A DNA stretch of 58,077 nt, from IMG/VR virus record IMGVR_UViG_3300035034_002703, positions 1 to 58,077 of that record; one strand, written 5' to 3'. Under the pieces are notes generated by a model, which ran no database searches, was not told the origin of the DNA, and saw only the letters and a list, made by a program, of their open reading frames with translations. Below are positions 23,208 to 30,872 of this stretch, in pieces; position 1 is the first letter of the stretch, and each line of letters opens with the position of its first letter. The position numbers and the translations under genes are program-made. The stretch comes from a virus.

Positions 23208-23296
23208 AATAGCTCCTTTAGAGCCAACCATACTTCCTGAAGGTCACACGCTGGCAAAAGCGTGGCAGTGAAGATATGGCAAATTATTTCATAGAC

Positions 23297-23326
23297 CTTG
23301 AGCGCCGCTCTTGCGAGCGGCCTAGC
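23297..23326 (-). repeat. Intergenic hairpin element, copy B
   Basis: CTTGAGC, then a perfect 7-base-pair hairpin GCCGCTC-TTGC-GAGCGGC, then CTAGC on the plus strand. On the minus strand the loop is GCAA, a stable GNRA tetraloop. It shares its flanks with copy A and likewise lies between two leftward genes (stop 23388, start 23207). A further inverted repeat, CACGCT / AGCGTG, follows near 23250. Confidence 0.6.
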
Positions 23327-23387
23327 GGTACACAACCCTTTGGTCAAGCCATTTATATCCCGGCAGTGGGGCTTGCCGGTAATCTTG

Positions 23388-23783
23388 TCATCCAAGCTTG
23401 CGGGTTAGGGTGCGAGCGATCTCGACGTCATGAATGGAGGCATCGAAATGCCCCGGCTTCATGACGAGAAATCCACTTCCTCGCAAGATGATGATGTGGT
23501 CGGAGTTGTACGACTCCTCATCGTCATCGACGCGATTGCGCACAACCTTGATCTGATCCTTAGACCAACAGTTGATGCCGTATGCACCGGAGCACAGAGT
23601 TCCCTTCATCACATGTTCCGAGATGAAAGTCTTTTCTCCTATACTCCTCACATTTGAGCCGGTCGAGTCGTACACGACTGTGACCGGCATCTCAGCCTCC
23701 TTCTTGCCAGTATTATTGTGGCGACTGTTCTCCACCACCAAATCACTCATCTGGAAGAAAGTGTGCGGATTGAGATTCTTCAT
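23388..23783 (-). CDS. Hypothetical protein
   Basis: 131 residues from the ATG at 23783 with GGAGAG just upstream. The ribosome site can pair with CTCC across a seven-A loop (23790-23806), so translation may be controlled. Visible segments are MPVTVVYDSTGSNVRSIGEK, VMKGTLCSGAYGINCWSKDQ and HIIILRGSGFLVMKPGHFDA. No family recognised. It lies about 110 bases downstream of copy 1 of a promoter-like repeat. Confidence 0.65.
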   Translation of the reverse strand: MKNLNPHTFFQMSDLVVENSRHNNTGKKEAEMPVTVVYDSTGSNVRSIGEKTFISEHVMKGTLCSGAYGINCWSKDQIKVVRNRVDDDEESYNSDHIIILRGSGFLVMKPGHFDASIHDVEIARTLTRKLG

Positions 23784-23889
23784 TCTACTCTCCATTTTTT
23801 TTGGAGTTAAATTTCTGGGCTTAAGCACCTAGATAGAGTCATCTGGTCTAGCACCCAACCCTCTGAGATTTACTTGCCGGGGCTACGCA

Positions 23890-23946
23890 AGATATTCCTG
23901 TTCACTATAATTATGCCTGATTTACCCCCCCAAATTTAGCTATTTG
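23890..23946 (-). repeat. Promoter-like direct repeat, copy 1
   Basis: 57 bases that match 24212-24268 at about 51 positions. The core reads TTCACTATAATTATGCC and GATTTACCCCC then AAATTTAGCTA on the plus strand. It carries TATAAT-type -10 hexamers in both directions. Each copy lies upstream of a leftward gene (here the one starting at 23783), so a shared promoter with an operator is the simplest reading. Confidence 0.65.
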
Positions 23947-23958
23947 AGGGGGTAAATC
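23919..23958. promoter_or_regulatory. Inverted repeat, possible operator
   Basis: GATTTACCCCC (23919-23929) and GGGGGTAAATC (23948-23958) form a perfect 11-base inverted repeat around an AT-rich 18-base spacer. It sits between the end of the gene at 23961 and the promoter-like repeat. The same half-site recurs at 24241-24251. Either a protein-binding site or an RNA hairpin ending the upstream gene; there is no T tract. Confidence 0.5.
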
Positions 23959-23960
23959 TA

Positions 23961-24197
23961 TCACCCGTACATGTTGATAATGTGGTCGATATACCCCAAA
24001 AGTATGTCGAGACAGTTCTGGGGTACGTTTCGACGACTTCTAGCTTCGTCGTCTGGATGGCCCACACATTGGATGATTGCGCCATCCTCGTGGGTGAGGA
24101 TTAAGATGTAACCCCACTCGAACTTCTTCTTCATGGATTCGCCATTATGCTCGAATCCTTTTTGAATGATTTTGTCTTCAAAATAAGATACGTCCAC
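23961..24197 (-). CDS. Small hypothetical protein
   Basis: 78 residues from GTG 24197, chosen because AAGGAGG lies five bases upstream; a GTG ten codons earlier has no such site. The sequence is MDVSYFEDKIIQKGFEHNGE, then GYILILTHEDGAIIQCVGHP and DILLGYIDHIINMYG. The middle looks like a two-strand beta hairpin. No family recognised. First gene of the leftward block. Confidence 0.6.
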   Translation of the reverse strand: MDVSYFEDKIIQKGFEHNGESMKKKFEWGYILILTHEDGAIIQCVGHPDDEARSRRNVPQNCLDILLGYIDHIINMYG

Positions 24198-24211
24198 AAA
24201 AACCTCCTTGA

Positions 24212-24268
24212 AGATATTTCCCTTCACTATAATTATGCCCGATTTACCCCCCTAAATTTAGCTACTTG
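24212..24268. repeat. Promoter-like direct repeat, copy 2
   Basis: Second copy of the 57-base element of 23890-23946. Leftward it has CATAAT at 24232-24237, about 35 bases before the GTG at 24197. Rightward it has TATAAT near 24227, about 95 bases before the gene at 24324. It may drive both strands from one intergenic region. Confidence 0.6.
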
Positions 24269-24281
24269 CCATACGTGGCAA
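24266..24281. promoter_or_regulatory. Palindromic operator-like site
   Basis: TTGCCATACGTGGCAA has perfect 6-base arms around TACG. It overlaps the right edge of promoter repeat copy 2 and lies about 43 bases before the rightward gene at 24324, a usual place for a repressor or activator site. Confidence 0.45.
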
Positions 24282-24323
24282 AATAACCCAAAATACAATC
24301 AAATGTTTTTTGAAGGAGTGATG

Positions 24324-24491
24324 ATGGATAAGTACGCAGTTAAAACAGACACTAACGAAAAAACGGCATCAGCAGGACTTTCGTGTCCTCAGTGTGGCAA
24401 AAAACCTGAACGGCATGGAAATGTCCTCAAGTGCCCTCAATGCGGTACAGGACCTTTCGAGAATGATCTATCTAACGAAGAAGAACGTTGA
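24324..24491 (+). CDS. Small zinc-ribbon protein
   Basis: 55 residues from ATG 24324 (AAGGAG five bases upstream). LSCPQCGKKPERHGNVLKCP and PQCGTGPF make a CPxCG...CPxCG zinc ribbon. The N-terminus has AVKTDTNEKTASAG with a K-x-A motif like those in the head region. Probably a protein- or nucleic-acid-binding adaptor; exact role unknown. Confidence 0.7.
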   Translation: MDKYAVKTDTNEKTASAGLSCPQCGKKPERHGNVLKCPQCGTGPFENDLSNEEER

Positions 24492-24792
24492 GCTTATCCA
24501 TATTATCTCACGGACCCATGAGGACGACCAGAAGGACAGGCAATTCTTTCTAGGGGTCTTCGAACCCGGAAATACCGTAAATGACGTAGAGCACGCCCTT
24601 TCGAGAGCAAAGCTCTGGAACAAAGTTTTGGCAACCGAATCTCTATCCGGCGCTGCTGGATACCGAGTCTCTATTATCCCCAGAGGTATCTCTGAGGGGG
24701 CTATCTTCGAGAACATCGAAGAATGCCTCAACTACCTTAAAACTGGGGTCACTTACGACGACATCAATGAAGGTTATCAGGTGAAGTTCTAA
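24463..24792 (+). CDS. Hypothetical protein
   Basis: 109 residues from ATG 24463; the frame is open from 24394, so the start is uncertain and overlaps the zinc-ribbon gene either way. Segments are ELIHIISRTHEDDQKDRQFF, LGVFEPGNTVNDVEHALSRA and AGYRVSIIPRGISEGAIFEN. No family recognised. The 64 bases after it are AT-rich with TTGATT and TATTCT hexamers that may form a weak promoter for the gene at 24857. Confidence 0.55.
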   Translation: MIYLTKKNVELIHIISRTHEDDQKDRQFFLGVFEPGNTVNDVEHALSRAKLWNKVLATESLSGAAGYRVSIIPRGISEGAIFENIEECLNYLKTGVTYDDINEGYQVKF

Positions 24793-24856
24793 AAACTTTA
24801 TTGATTGCCAAAACTCTTCTATTCTACTTGCTGAAGTGTAACAGCGAGGTCTATGC

Positions 24857-25858
24857 ATGAATACGTGGAAATTCGACAAAAAGCCGGGAACGATCATTGA
24901 CTTCCAAGATGACCCCGGAGCGGGGTGGGAGAAGCTTGCAAGCTTCTGGCCTGAAGATATGCCTGAGCCGTCCGTAGGGATGCTCAAAGATGAGGATGAG
25001 TGCGCAGCCACTCTCTCTCATGACGGCATGGAAAAGGTGGCAAGATACCCCATCAATACACCAGAGGATGCGCTTGCAAGCTCAATGTATTTTCTGCGCT
25101 ACGGCGTAGATCAGATTGAGAAAGAGGCGCATATCCCTATTGCCGAAAGCCTCAAGAATGCTCGCATCGCCCATGGCGTGGAGCTTCCAAGAGATTTTGT
25201 GGACTTCTGTAAGTATGCCTCCGAGGAAGAGGATGATGAAGTCTATGCAGACGACACCCTGCCGGTTACGACGCCAAACCAGTGCGCCCAATCCATCGTG
25301 GTATTCAATAAGTATGCCAGTAGATGGAAGTCAGATGATCGCATGGTGGTGGGTAGAAAGCTTGCTCACGCCGCCGAGCATCACGGCCTCGAAGGCGTCA
25401 AGGTTCCTTATTCTGGTGAATCGCTGGTCAAGTCTGCGTCGAACGCCCTTCAAAAGCGTGAAGAGGTCATGGAGGTTTTGACCGACCATCCAGAGCATGA
25501 CAAATACCTCACCAAAATTGCTTTCATGCAAAGCAGGCTTGATGAGGTCTACGGCTACGAAGACCTCGTAGAGCTTGCTGCCGATCTCGAAGAAATCGAC
25601 AAAGAGGCGGGCATGGATGTTGGGTGGAACGATTACTACCCAGACCCCGCATCGACCTTTATCGATGAGTATGAGACCGACCCGCTTGAAGCGCTTTTGC
25701 CCAAGCAGGCTGCTACCAACTGGGACAATGTTGACTGGGAAGGCATGAAAAACGAGATTGATGAAGATCTCGTTGAAAAGATTGCATCCGACCCGGATAC
25801 GATTGTTCCTACGCTGCCGACTCCTTATCAGGACATCCTTAAAGAGTACACGCGATGA
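24857..25858 (+). CDS. Head-region protein rich in K-x-A motifs
   Basis: 333 residues, acidic, with short repeated motifs spread along its length: EKLAS, EKVAR, EKEAH, CKYAS, NKYAS, RKLAH, VKSAS, TKIAF, DKEAG, PKQAA and EKIAS. That is about eleven K-x-A in one chain, well above chance by eye. Between them lie helical, acidic linkers. No enzyme motif. Position before the portal suggests a virion or scaffold/core protein, with the motifs as possible processing or binding sites. Confidence 0.65.
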   Translation: MNTWKFDKKPGTIIDFQDDPGAGWEKLASFWPEDMPEPSVGMLKDEDECAATLSHDGMEKVARYPINTPEDALASSMYFLRYGVDQIEKEAHIPIAESLKNARIAHGVELPRDFVDFCKYASEEEDDEVYADDTLPVTTPNQCAQSIVVFNKYASRWKSDDRMVVGRKLAHAAEHHGLEGVKVPYSGESLVKSASNALQKREEVMEVLTDHPEHDKYLTKIAFMQSRLDEVYGYEDLVELAADLEEIDKEAGMDVGWNDYYPDPASTFIDEYETDPLEALLPKQAATNWDNVDWEGMKNEIDEDLVEKIASDPDTIVPTLPTPYQDILKEYTR

Positions 25859-26028
25859 AACCCTTTGTGTTTACTAAAAAAAGCAAACGACGCCTTGATG
25901 AGAACAGGGCAACGATCGGTGTTTTTGAGAACATGAAGAAAAGAAAAAACACCACACCTAAAGAAGTGGCCTCATTCGATAAGGGGTATGATAAACCTTA
26001 CGGATACGACAAAGAGGCTAAAAACTAA
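25855..26028 (+). CDS. Small basic protein
   Basis: 57 residues, ATGA overlap with the preceding gene. It starts MKPFVFTKKSKRRLDENRAT and ends GYDKPYGYDKEAKN. Strongly basic in the first two thirds, with PKEVA and DKEAK near the end, like the K-x-A motifs of its neighbours. No family recognised. Likely made with the gene before it. Confidence 0.6.
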   Translation: MKPFVFTKKSKRRLDENRATIGVFENMKKRKNTTPKEVASFDKGYDKPYGYDKEAKN

Positions 26029-26049
26029 GCCCCCTACACTCAATGAGCT

Positions 26050-27204
26050 ATGAACAGAAAATTCGACCCGAGCAAGGCCCAGATTGGCCCACACGCCAAT
26101 AGAGGCTCCCGTCTACCCGAATACTCCACCCCCGGAGATTTGCCGTCAATCGATGACGGTTACGAAGACCCGAGTGATTTTGAAAAGACAGCCTACGATG
26201 AGGATGACCTCTCTCTCGATTTTAGCGATATCGAGATGGACAAAGAGGCCCTGAAGACTCGTAGCCCGAACTTCGACACCACCACGATGCCTACGATGCC
26301 CGAGGCATCACCCAACGCAAGGCGTCCAAACGACTGGGGAGATACCGACACAAACCCCCATTCCGCCCCTGCGGACACCAAGGGGATGATCAAAAATCGC
26401 ATCAAGCGCCTCAAAGAAAATCAGGTGCGAGGTCAGGAAAAAGAGTTCTTAAGCAGAGAGAATGAGGCAGATAAAAACGAAAGAGAAAGCTTTAAGGCAG
26501 TCTCCTCCAAGGTCGACAGACATTCTAAAATGGATGGCACTGGCGAGTATGCCGACTCTGGTCCATTTCTGTCGAAGCGAGCAGGCCATCACATCCTCGA
26601 TGTCTTGGAAGATGAGGACGCCAACCCGATTCGCCTGATGATTGCGCTCGACCAAGAGTACGAAGATGAGTGGTATGACTGGGAGCGTGAGACAATCGTT
26701 CAAACGGCAGAACAAGACGGCGTAGAGATTGCCCTTATCAATCAGTACAAGATTATGGCACTCAAGGTGGTTAAGAATTCAGACGAATTCTTCGAAAACT
26801 GGAGAGCCTTTGAAAAAGTATGCGTATCATTCACAGGTCGTCTGCCTGATTGGGGGCATGTTCAAGAGGTCTCTACGCACGATATTGCGGCAGCGGTTGC
26901 TCTTACTCGTCATTATGTTAGAGAGGAGAGGTTCTCCGACGAAGTAAAAGCTTATATTGCTGCCGCCGTTCTTCGTGATGGTTATGTAAAGCTGCCTCCC
27001 GAGCTTTCTTTTGCAAAGGCACCATTTCTAAAAGAACTCTCGCGTGCTACCGATGAAGATGTAATGGAGATGCGCGAAAGAGTGCAGGCAGTACTTGATG
27101 GTGGTGACGATGAAGAATTAGAACCTGAAGATCATATCCAGTATCTTAGACTGCTACGTGTTCAATATCACGTTCATGATAAATTAAATGAAGTGTCACA
27201 ATGA
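26050..27204 (+). CDS. Hypothetical head-region protein
   Basis: 384 residues. The first 180 are polar and disordered-looking, with K-x-A sites (FEKTAYDED, DKEALKTRS, SKRAGHHIL). The rest is helical and folded-looking (DEWYDWERETIVQTAEQDGV, AYIAAAVLRDGYVKLPPEL). It precedes and overlaps the portal gene as ATGA, a place often held by small terminase, scaffold or portal-associated genes. No motif decides among these. Confidence 0.6.
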   Translation: MNRKFDPSKAQIGPHANRGSRLPEYSTPGDLPSIDDGYEDPSDFEKTAYDEDDLSLDFSDIEMDKEALKTRSPNFDTTTMPTMPEASPNARRPNDWGDTDTNPHSAPADTKGMIKNRIKRLKENQVRGQEKEFLSRENEADKNERESFKAVSSKVDRHSKMDGTGEYADSGPFLSKRAGHHILDVLEDEDANPIRLMIALDQEYEDEWYDWERETIVQTAEQDGVEIALINQYKIMALKVVKNSDEFFENWRAFEKVCVSFTGRLPDWGHVQEVSTHDIAAAVALTRHYVREERFSDEVKAYIAAAVLRDGYVKLPPELSFAKAPFLKELSRATDEDVMEMRERVQAVLDGGDDEELEPEDHIQYLRLLRVQYHVHDKLNEVSQ

Positions 27205-29477
27205 GTGCAAACGGCGCAAATATTCCATCTAGTCCCCTCTCTATGCAGAGGCAGCAATATCCTGATCCATTCTTGGATATTGCGAGCACAAAGCTTCCCA
27301 AGACGATGCGGAAGCTTTTTGAGATGTGCTATATCTTTGGCACAACTCATCCTCAGATCTCTCCCATTGTCAGAAAGCTTGCCAAATACCCGATCACAAA
27401 TGTCATTGTGAACGTGGATAATAAGCAGGACTCTCTGAAGAAAAAATGGGAAGATGTCCTTGAAAATCACATGGACATCTACCAGATCGCAGAGGGGGTT
27501 GGGCTTGATTTTTTCGGATACGGAAATGCTTTTGTCACTGTGCACAGGCCGTTTATTCGCCTCTACAAGTGCAAAAGCTGCAAGACCGATCATGTGGCCG
27601 GTCAGGTGAAATACTTTATTCGTGGCAAAGAATTTCACGCCAAATGCCCCGAATGCAAAAGAAAGGTCAAGCTTGAGCCTCGTGACGAGCCTCACGACTC
27701 GATTGAAGATCTGTCGGTGGTTCGCCTCGATCCTGCCAACATGTACGTCGACAGAAACGAGCTTACCAACCACGCGACTTACTACTACAACGTACCGCGT
27801 GAGCTTAGAAAAGATGTCACCAAAAACAACCCGAACCGCGAGCTTATCGACTCTACTCCTCTTCCTTACGTGCAGGCTGCACTCAAGGGTAAGAAGGCAA
27901 AGATTCGCTTCAGAAAGGGCAAGGTGCTGCACCTTTTTGAGTCGTCTCTGAGTGGTAAATTTATGGGCTGGGGCATGCCGATTATCATGCCTGCCCTTAA
28001 AGACGCGTACCTTAACCAGATTTATAAAAAAGCAGACGAGTCTGCCGCAAACGAGCGTGCACTGCCTGCTAGGTTTGTCTTTCCTCAGCCTACCGGCGAA
28101 AGTCCGCTTCGAACGATTTCGCTGTCTCGTTTTACGAAGTTTTTGACGAAATCACTCAAGCGTTGGCGCTACGACAAAAACGCTGTGATGCCTGTGCCAT
28201 TTCCTCTTGGGGTCGCCGAGCTTGGAGGTAACGCACAGCAGTTTAACACCGTGCAGATGCGCCAGATGCAGATCAAGGAGATTATCGGCGCGCTCGGAGT
28301 GCCGGAAGGATTTTTGTCTGACGGCATGACATGGAGTGGTGGTAGCGTCCAGTTGAGGATGCTCGAAAACATGCTCATGTCATACACAAGGTCACTTAAC
28401 CGCCTGTTGTGGTTTGTGACTGACCAAGCATCCAAAATCATCAACCTCCCCCCCTGTGAGGCAAAGTTCAAGCCGTTCAGGATGGCTGATGATGTGCAGA
28501 TGCTTCAAGTTCTGCTCCAGCTTGCCCAGTCGAAGAATGTCTCTTATAAGGAGATTCTCGACCGCATGGATCTTGATTGGGAAGACCAGCACAAGCAGGT
28601 TCGAAAAGAGACCAAGAAGATTCAGAAGGTCCAGATCGAAGAGGCTCTTGCTGAGTCGAAGATGACCTTGCAGGCGATGGCCATTCAGGCAGAAAGCCAG
28701 ATGCGCGGTCAAGGATACCAAGAGCTTAAAGAAGAGGTTAACCAGCACGCACAAGCTGCAATGGCTCAATTGTCAGGTCAAGGAAGCTACTTTGAGACTG
28801 ACGAACAGATGGATCAACAACAAGAGCAGCAGCAGCAAGAAGAATCTAAGATGGAAGAGCGCCAGCAAGAGGCTCAGGTTTCTCAAGAGGAAGCCAAGGC
28901 GAATAAGCTCAAAGCAGAGGGTAGAAAAACCGACGAGCATGCTGACTATTATGCCGATCAAGACGATGCTAGAGAGGCCAGAGAGCAGGTCACTAGCACT
29001 ATTGAGCGATATGCCGATCAGATTATGCAGCTGCCGCCGCAAAAGCAAAGCGAAGTTCTCGGTCAACTTGCAAGCCAAGCCCCCACGCTCGCCAAGCGCG
29101 TTGTAGATGAATTGCGCAGAAGAGAGATGGGTGAAGACGGCGAGCTTCCAGAAGAGGCTGGCGCACCAAAATCGGCAAAAGAAAAAGAGAAGGATGACGA
29201 AACCATTGCCGATAAGGATGACCCAGCAGCCATCGTAAACAAGATGCGCCAAGAGCTAAGTAGCGCCAAAGCGATGGCTCAAAAACTAATGATGCTTGAG
29301 CCCGGAAAGAGAAAGCAGGTAATCAATTACCTGCTTAAAACGGACGGGGCTCTGGCTCTTCAAATTTCACGAGTTCTTAAAAAGGATATGGGCATTGCGA
29401 GTGCCGGTGGAGGATCTTCGAAGAACAAGGTCAACATGAAGCCCGCACCAAAACAAAAGCCCCCACGAGGTAAGTAA
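27201..29477 (+). CDS. Portal protein with zinc-ribbon insert
   Basis: 758 residues. Core portal features: FFGYGNAFVTVHRPF, GKVLHLFESSLSGKFMGWGM, AYLNQIYKKADESAANERAL, and the long helical stem and wing region with GALGVPEGFLSDGMTWSGGS. An insert near residues 115-155 has CKSCK and, after a hairpin, CPECKRK, a CxxC...CxxC zinc ribbon not typical of portals. The C-terminal third is a Gln/Glu-rich coil (QQQEQQQQEESKMEERQQEA). Twelve copies would form the DNA channel at one vertex. Confidence 0.85.
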   Translation: MSANGANIPSSPLSMQRQQYPDPFLDIASTKLPKTMRKLFEMCYIFGTTHPQISPIVRKLAKYPITNVIVNVDNKQDSLKKKWEDVLENHMDIYQIAEGVGLDFFGYGNAFVTVHRPFIRLYKCKSCKTDHVAGQVKYFIRGKEFHAKCPECKRKVKLEPRDEPHDSIEDLSVVRLDPANMYVDRNELTNHATYYYNVPRELRKDVTKNNPNRELIDSTPLPYVQAALKGKKAKIRFRKGKVLHLFESSLSGKFMGWGMPIIMPALKDAYLNQIYKKADESAANERALPARFVFPQPTGESPLRTISLSRFTKFLTKSLKRWRYDKNAVMPVPFPLGVAELGGNAQQFNTVQMRQMQIKEIIGALGVPEGFLSDGMTWSGGSVQLRMLENMLMSYTRSLNRLLWFVTDQASKIINLPPCEAKFKPFRMADDVQMLQVLLQLAQSKNVSYKEILDRMDLDWEDQHKQVRKETKKIQKVQIEEALAESKMTLQAMAIQAESQMRGQGYQELKEEVNQHAQAAMAQLSGQGSYFETDEQMDQQQEQQQQEESKMEERQQEAQVSQEEAKANKLKAEGRKTDEHADYYADQDDAREAREQVTSTIERYADQIMQLPPQKQSEVLGQLASQAPTLAKRVVDELRRREMGEDGELPEEAGAPKSAKEKEKDDETIADKDDPAAIVNKMRQELSSAKAMAQKLMMLEPGKRKQVINYLLKTDGALALQISRVLKKDMGIASAGGGSSKNKVNMKPAPKQKPPRGK

Positions 29478-29785
29478 TGGCAGCAAGCATGAAACCGGCT
29501 CAGAATCCGTTCTACATGGACGATCCTGATCTTCAAAAAGAATACAAGTTTCACTCCGAGATCTTTATCATTGACCTTGAGAGTCCTTTTGCTGCGCACG
29601 AGGAGTATAAACAGCTTATGAATACTCTCATGACTGATCCTCAAAAATACCTTATCCTTAAAGACAGCGCAGGAAAGAGGTTCGACCCAGCCGGAAATCT
29701 ACTCATTCACCTTGAGTACATCGAAGTTTTGTCGGACATGAAAGAAGATGAGGAAGGCTCAAAGTCTGACAAAGTGGATTGGTGA
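29477..29785 (+). CDS. Hypothetical protein
   Basis: 102 residues, TAATG junction with the portal stop. Segments are NPFYMDDPDLQKEYKFHSEI, FIIDLESPFAAHEEYKQLMN and LIHLEYIEVLSDMKEDEEGS, with an acidic tail. No family recognised. Its place next to the portal suggests a head-associated or assembly role. Confidence 0.6.
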   Translation: MAASMKPAQNPFYMDDPDLQKEYKFHSEIFIIDLESPFAAHEEYKQLMNTLMTDPQKYLILKDSAGKRFDPAGNLLIHLEYIEVLSDMKEDEEGSKSDKVDW

Positions 29786-30249
29786 TGGGTATGTTGCTCA
29801 AAGTAGCGTCGGGGCCGAAGAAGGTTTTTAACAAAGCAAAAAAAGACCTGAAGGAAAAGGGTGTGCGTGTCTATAGCATGCATAACAGGATTGCGATCCC
29901 TAAAGATGGCCTCAAGGAAGATCATTTTAAGGATCTCGGGTTTAAAAGCACCTATATGGCCATCCCTGAGCCGGGGCAAGCCCGCCAGAAATCGTGGCGA
30001 CATCCTGACAGGTATCATATCCACGACCACGGAAAGAAGTGGGTGATGCACCAAGACAGGCACAACCCCCTCAATACGGGGCTCAAAGATAAATGGGAGC
30101 ACTGGAAAGATGAGGGGCTTCCGTCTTACAAGCACTACCGTAAATGGGTGAAAGACGAGAAGGGCGGAATTCTAAACTTGATGGAGAAGGCTGATGCCAG
30201 CGGGCGTAGTAAAATCAAAAAGGGACGAAAGGCTTTGGCGAAAGGCTAA
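29785..30249 (+). CDS. Basic protein with MGMLLKVA N-terminus
   Basis: 154 residues from ATG 29785 (TGATG junction). Opens MGMLLKVASGPKKVFNKAKK, a member of the shared N-terminal signature. The body is rich in His, Trp and Lys (SWRHPDRYHIHDHGKKWVMH, DKWEHWKDEGLPSYKHYRKW). No enzyme family recognised. Followed by about 30 bases and then a micro-ORF that carries the same signature. Confidence 0.7.
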   Translation: MGMLLKVASGPKKVFNKAKKDLKEKGVRVYSMHNRIAIPKDGLKEDHFKDLGFKSTYMAIPEPGQARQKSWRHPDRYHIHDHGKKWVMHQDRHNPLNTGLKDKWEHWKDEGLPSYKHYRKWVKDEKGGILNLMEKADASGRSKIKKGRKALAKG

Positions 30250-30282
30250 GAAACAGGCCGCGCTGGAGATTACCGATACATC

Positions 30283-30378
30283 ATGGGTATCTACAAAAGA
30301 ATGAAGGGCATGCACAAGCAGGGCATGCTCATCAAGGTCGCGTCATGCTTGTCAAAATCGCAAAAGCATCTAGTCTGA
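30283..30378 (+). CDS. Micro-ORF containing the MLIKVAS signature
   Basis: A 31-codon frame: MGIYKRMKGMHKQGMLIKVA then SCLSKSQKHLV. It holds the tag-like MLIKVAS internally and overlaps the next gene's start (ATG 30345), whose product starts MLVKIAKA. It may be a leader peptide coupling translation, a remnant of a tagged gene, or chance. Confidence 0.4.
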   Translation: MGIYKRMKGMHKQGMLIKVASCLSKSQKHLV

Positions 30379-30872
30379 GGGCCGGGGATATCCTCTTCTC
30401 AAAGCCCAAAAGTAGCGGCCTCCTGAGAAAAATAACAGTTGAAATGCCTCAGGGCGGGGACCCCTTATCTCATGTGGCCATCGTTGGGCCTAATCGCCAA
30501 TTTGTGGTGGAGGCCTCTATGACCAAGGGGGTAAACAAGATTCCCCTTAAGAAGTGGGTGGCTAAAAACACCTTCGACGCAAGGCGCGTGCAAGCCCCCT
30601 CTACGGCCAGACGTAAAGCAGCAAAGCAGGCCATGGCCATGGTGGGTAAAGAATACAGCCTCAGGGCAGGGGCTCGTGCCATCGCAACGCCAAGAGCGAA
30701 GCCCAAAAACACCAAAAAGATAGTCAAGAAGATCAAGAACTTGCCAGCACTATTTTGCTCTACGCTTATTGTCGGTTCTTTCGATGATGTAGATTTTGGG
30801 ATTAACAAGCATCCATCTGATATACTGCCGGTAGATTTGAAGCGTAGCCCTAAACTAAAGAAAATATCATGA
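30345..30872 (+). CDS. YiiX-like permuted NlpC/P60 peptidase or amidase
   Basis: 175 residues, N-terminal signature MLVKIAKASSL. Then RAGDILFSKPKSSGLLRKIT, the putative His in PLSHVAIVGPNRQFVVEAS, GVNKIPLKKWV, and near the end the putative Cys in LPALFCSTLIVGSFDD. The His before Cys order is that of permuted (YiiX/YaeF-type) NlpC/P60 enzymes, which cleave peptides, amides or lipids at membranes. With an RNA polymerase gene next and the virion tag, it might be delivered into the cell; that is inference. ATGA overlap with the polymerase gene. Confidence 0.7.
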   Translation: MLVKIAKASSLRAGDILFSKPKSSGLLRKITVEMPQGGDPLSHVAIVGPNRQFVVEASMTKGVNKIPLKKWVAKNTFDARRVQAPSTARRKAAKQAMAMVGKEYSLRAGARAIATPRAKPKNTKKIVKKIKNLPALFCSTLIVGSFDDVDFGINKHPSDILPVDLKRSPKLKKIS

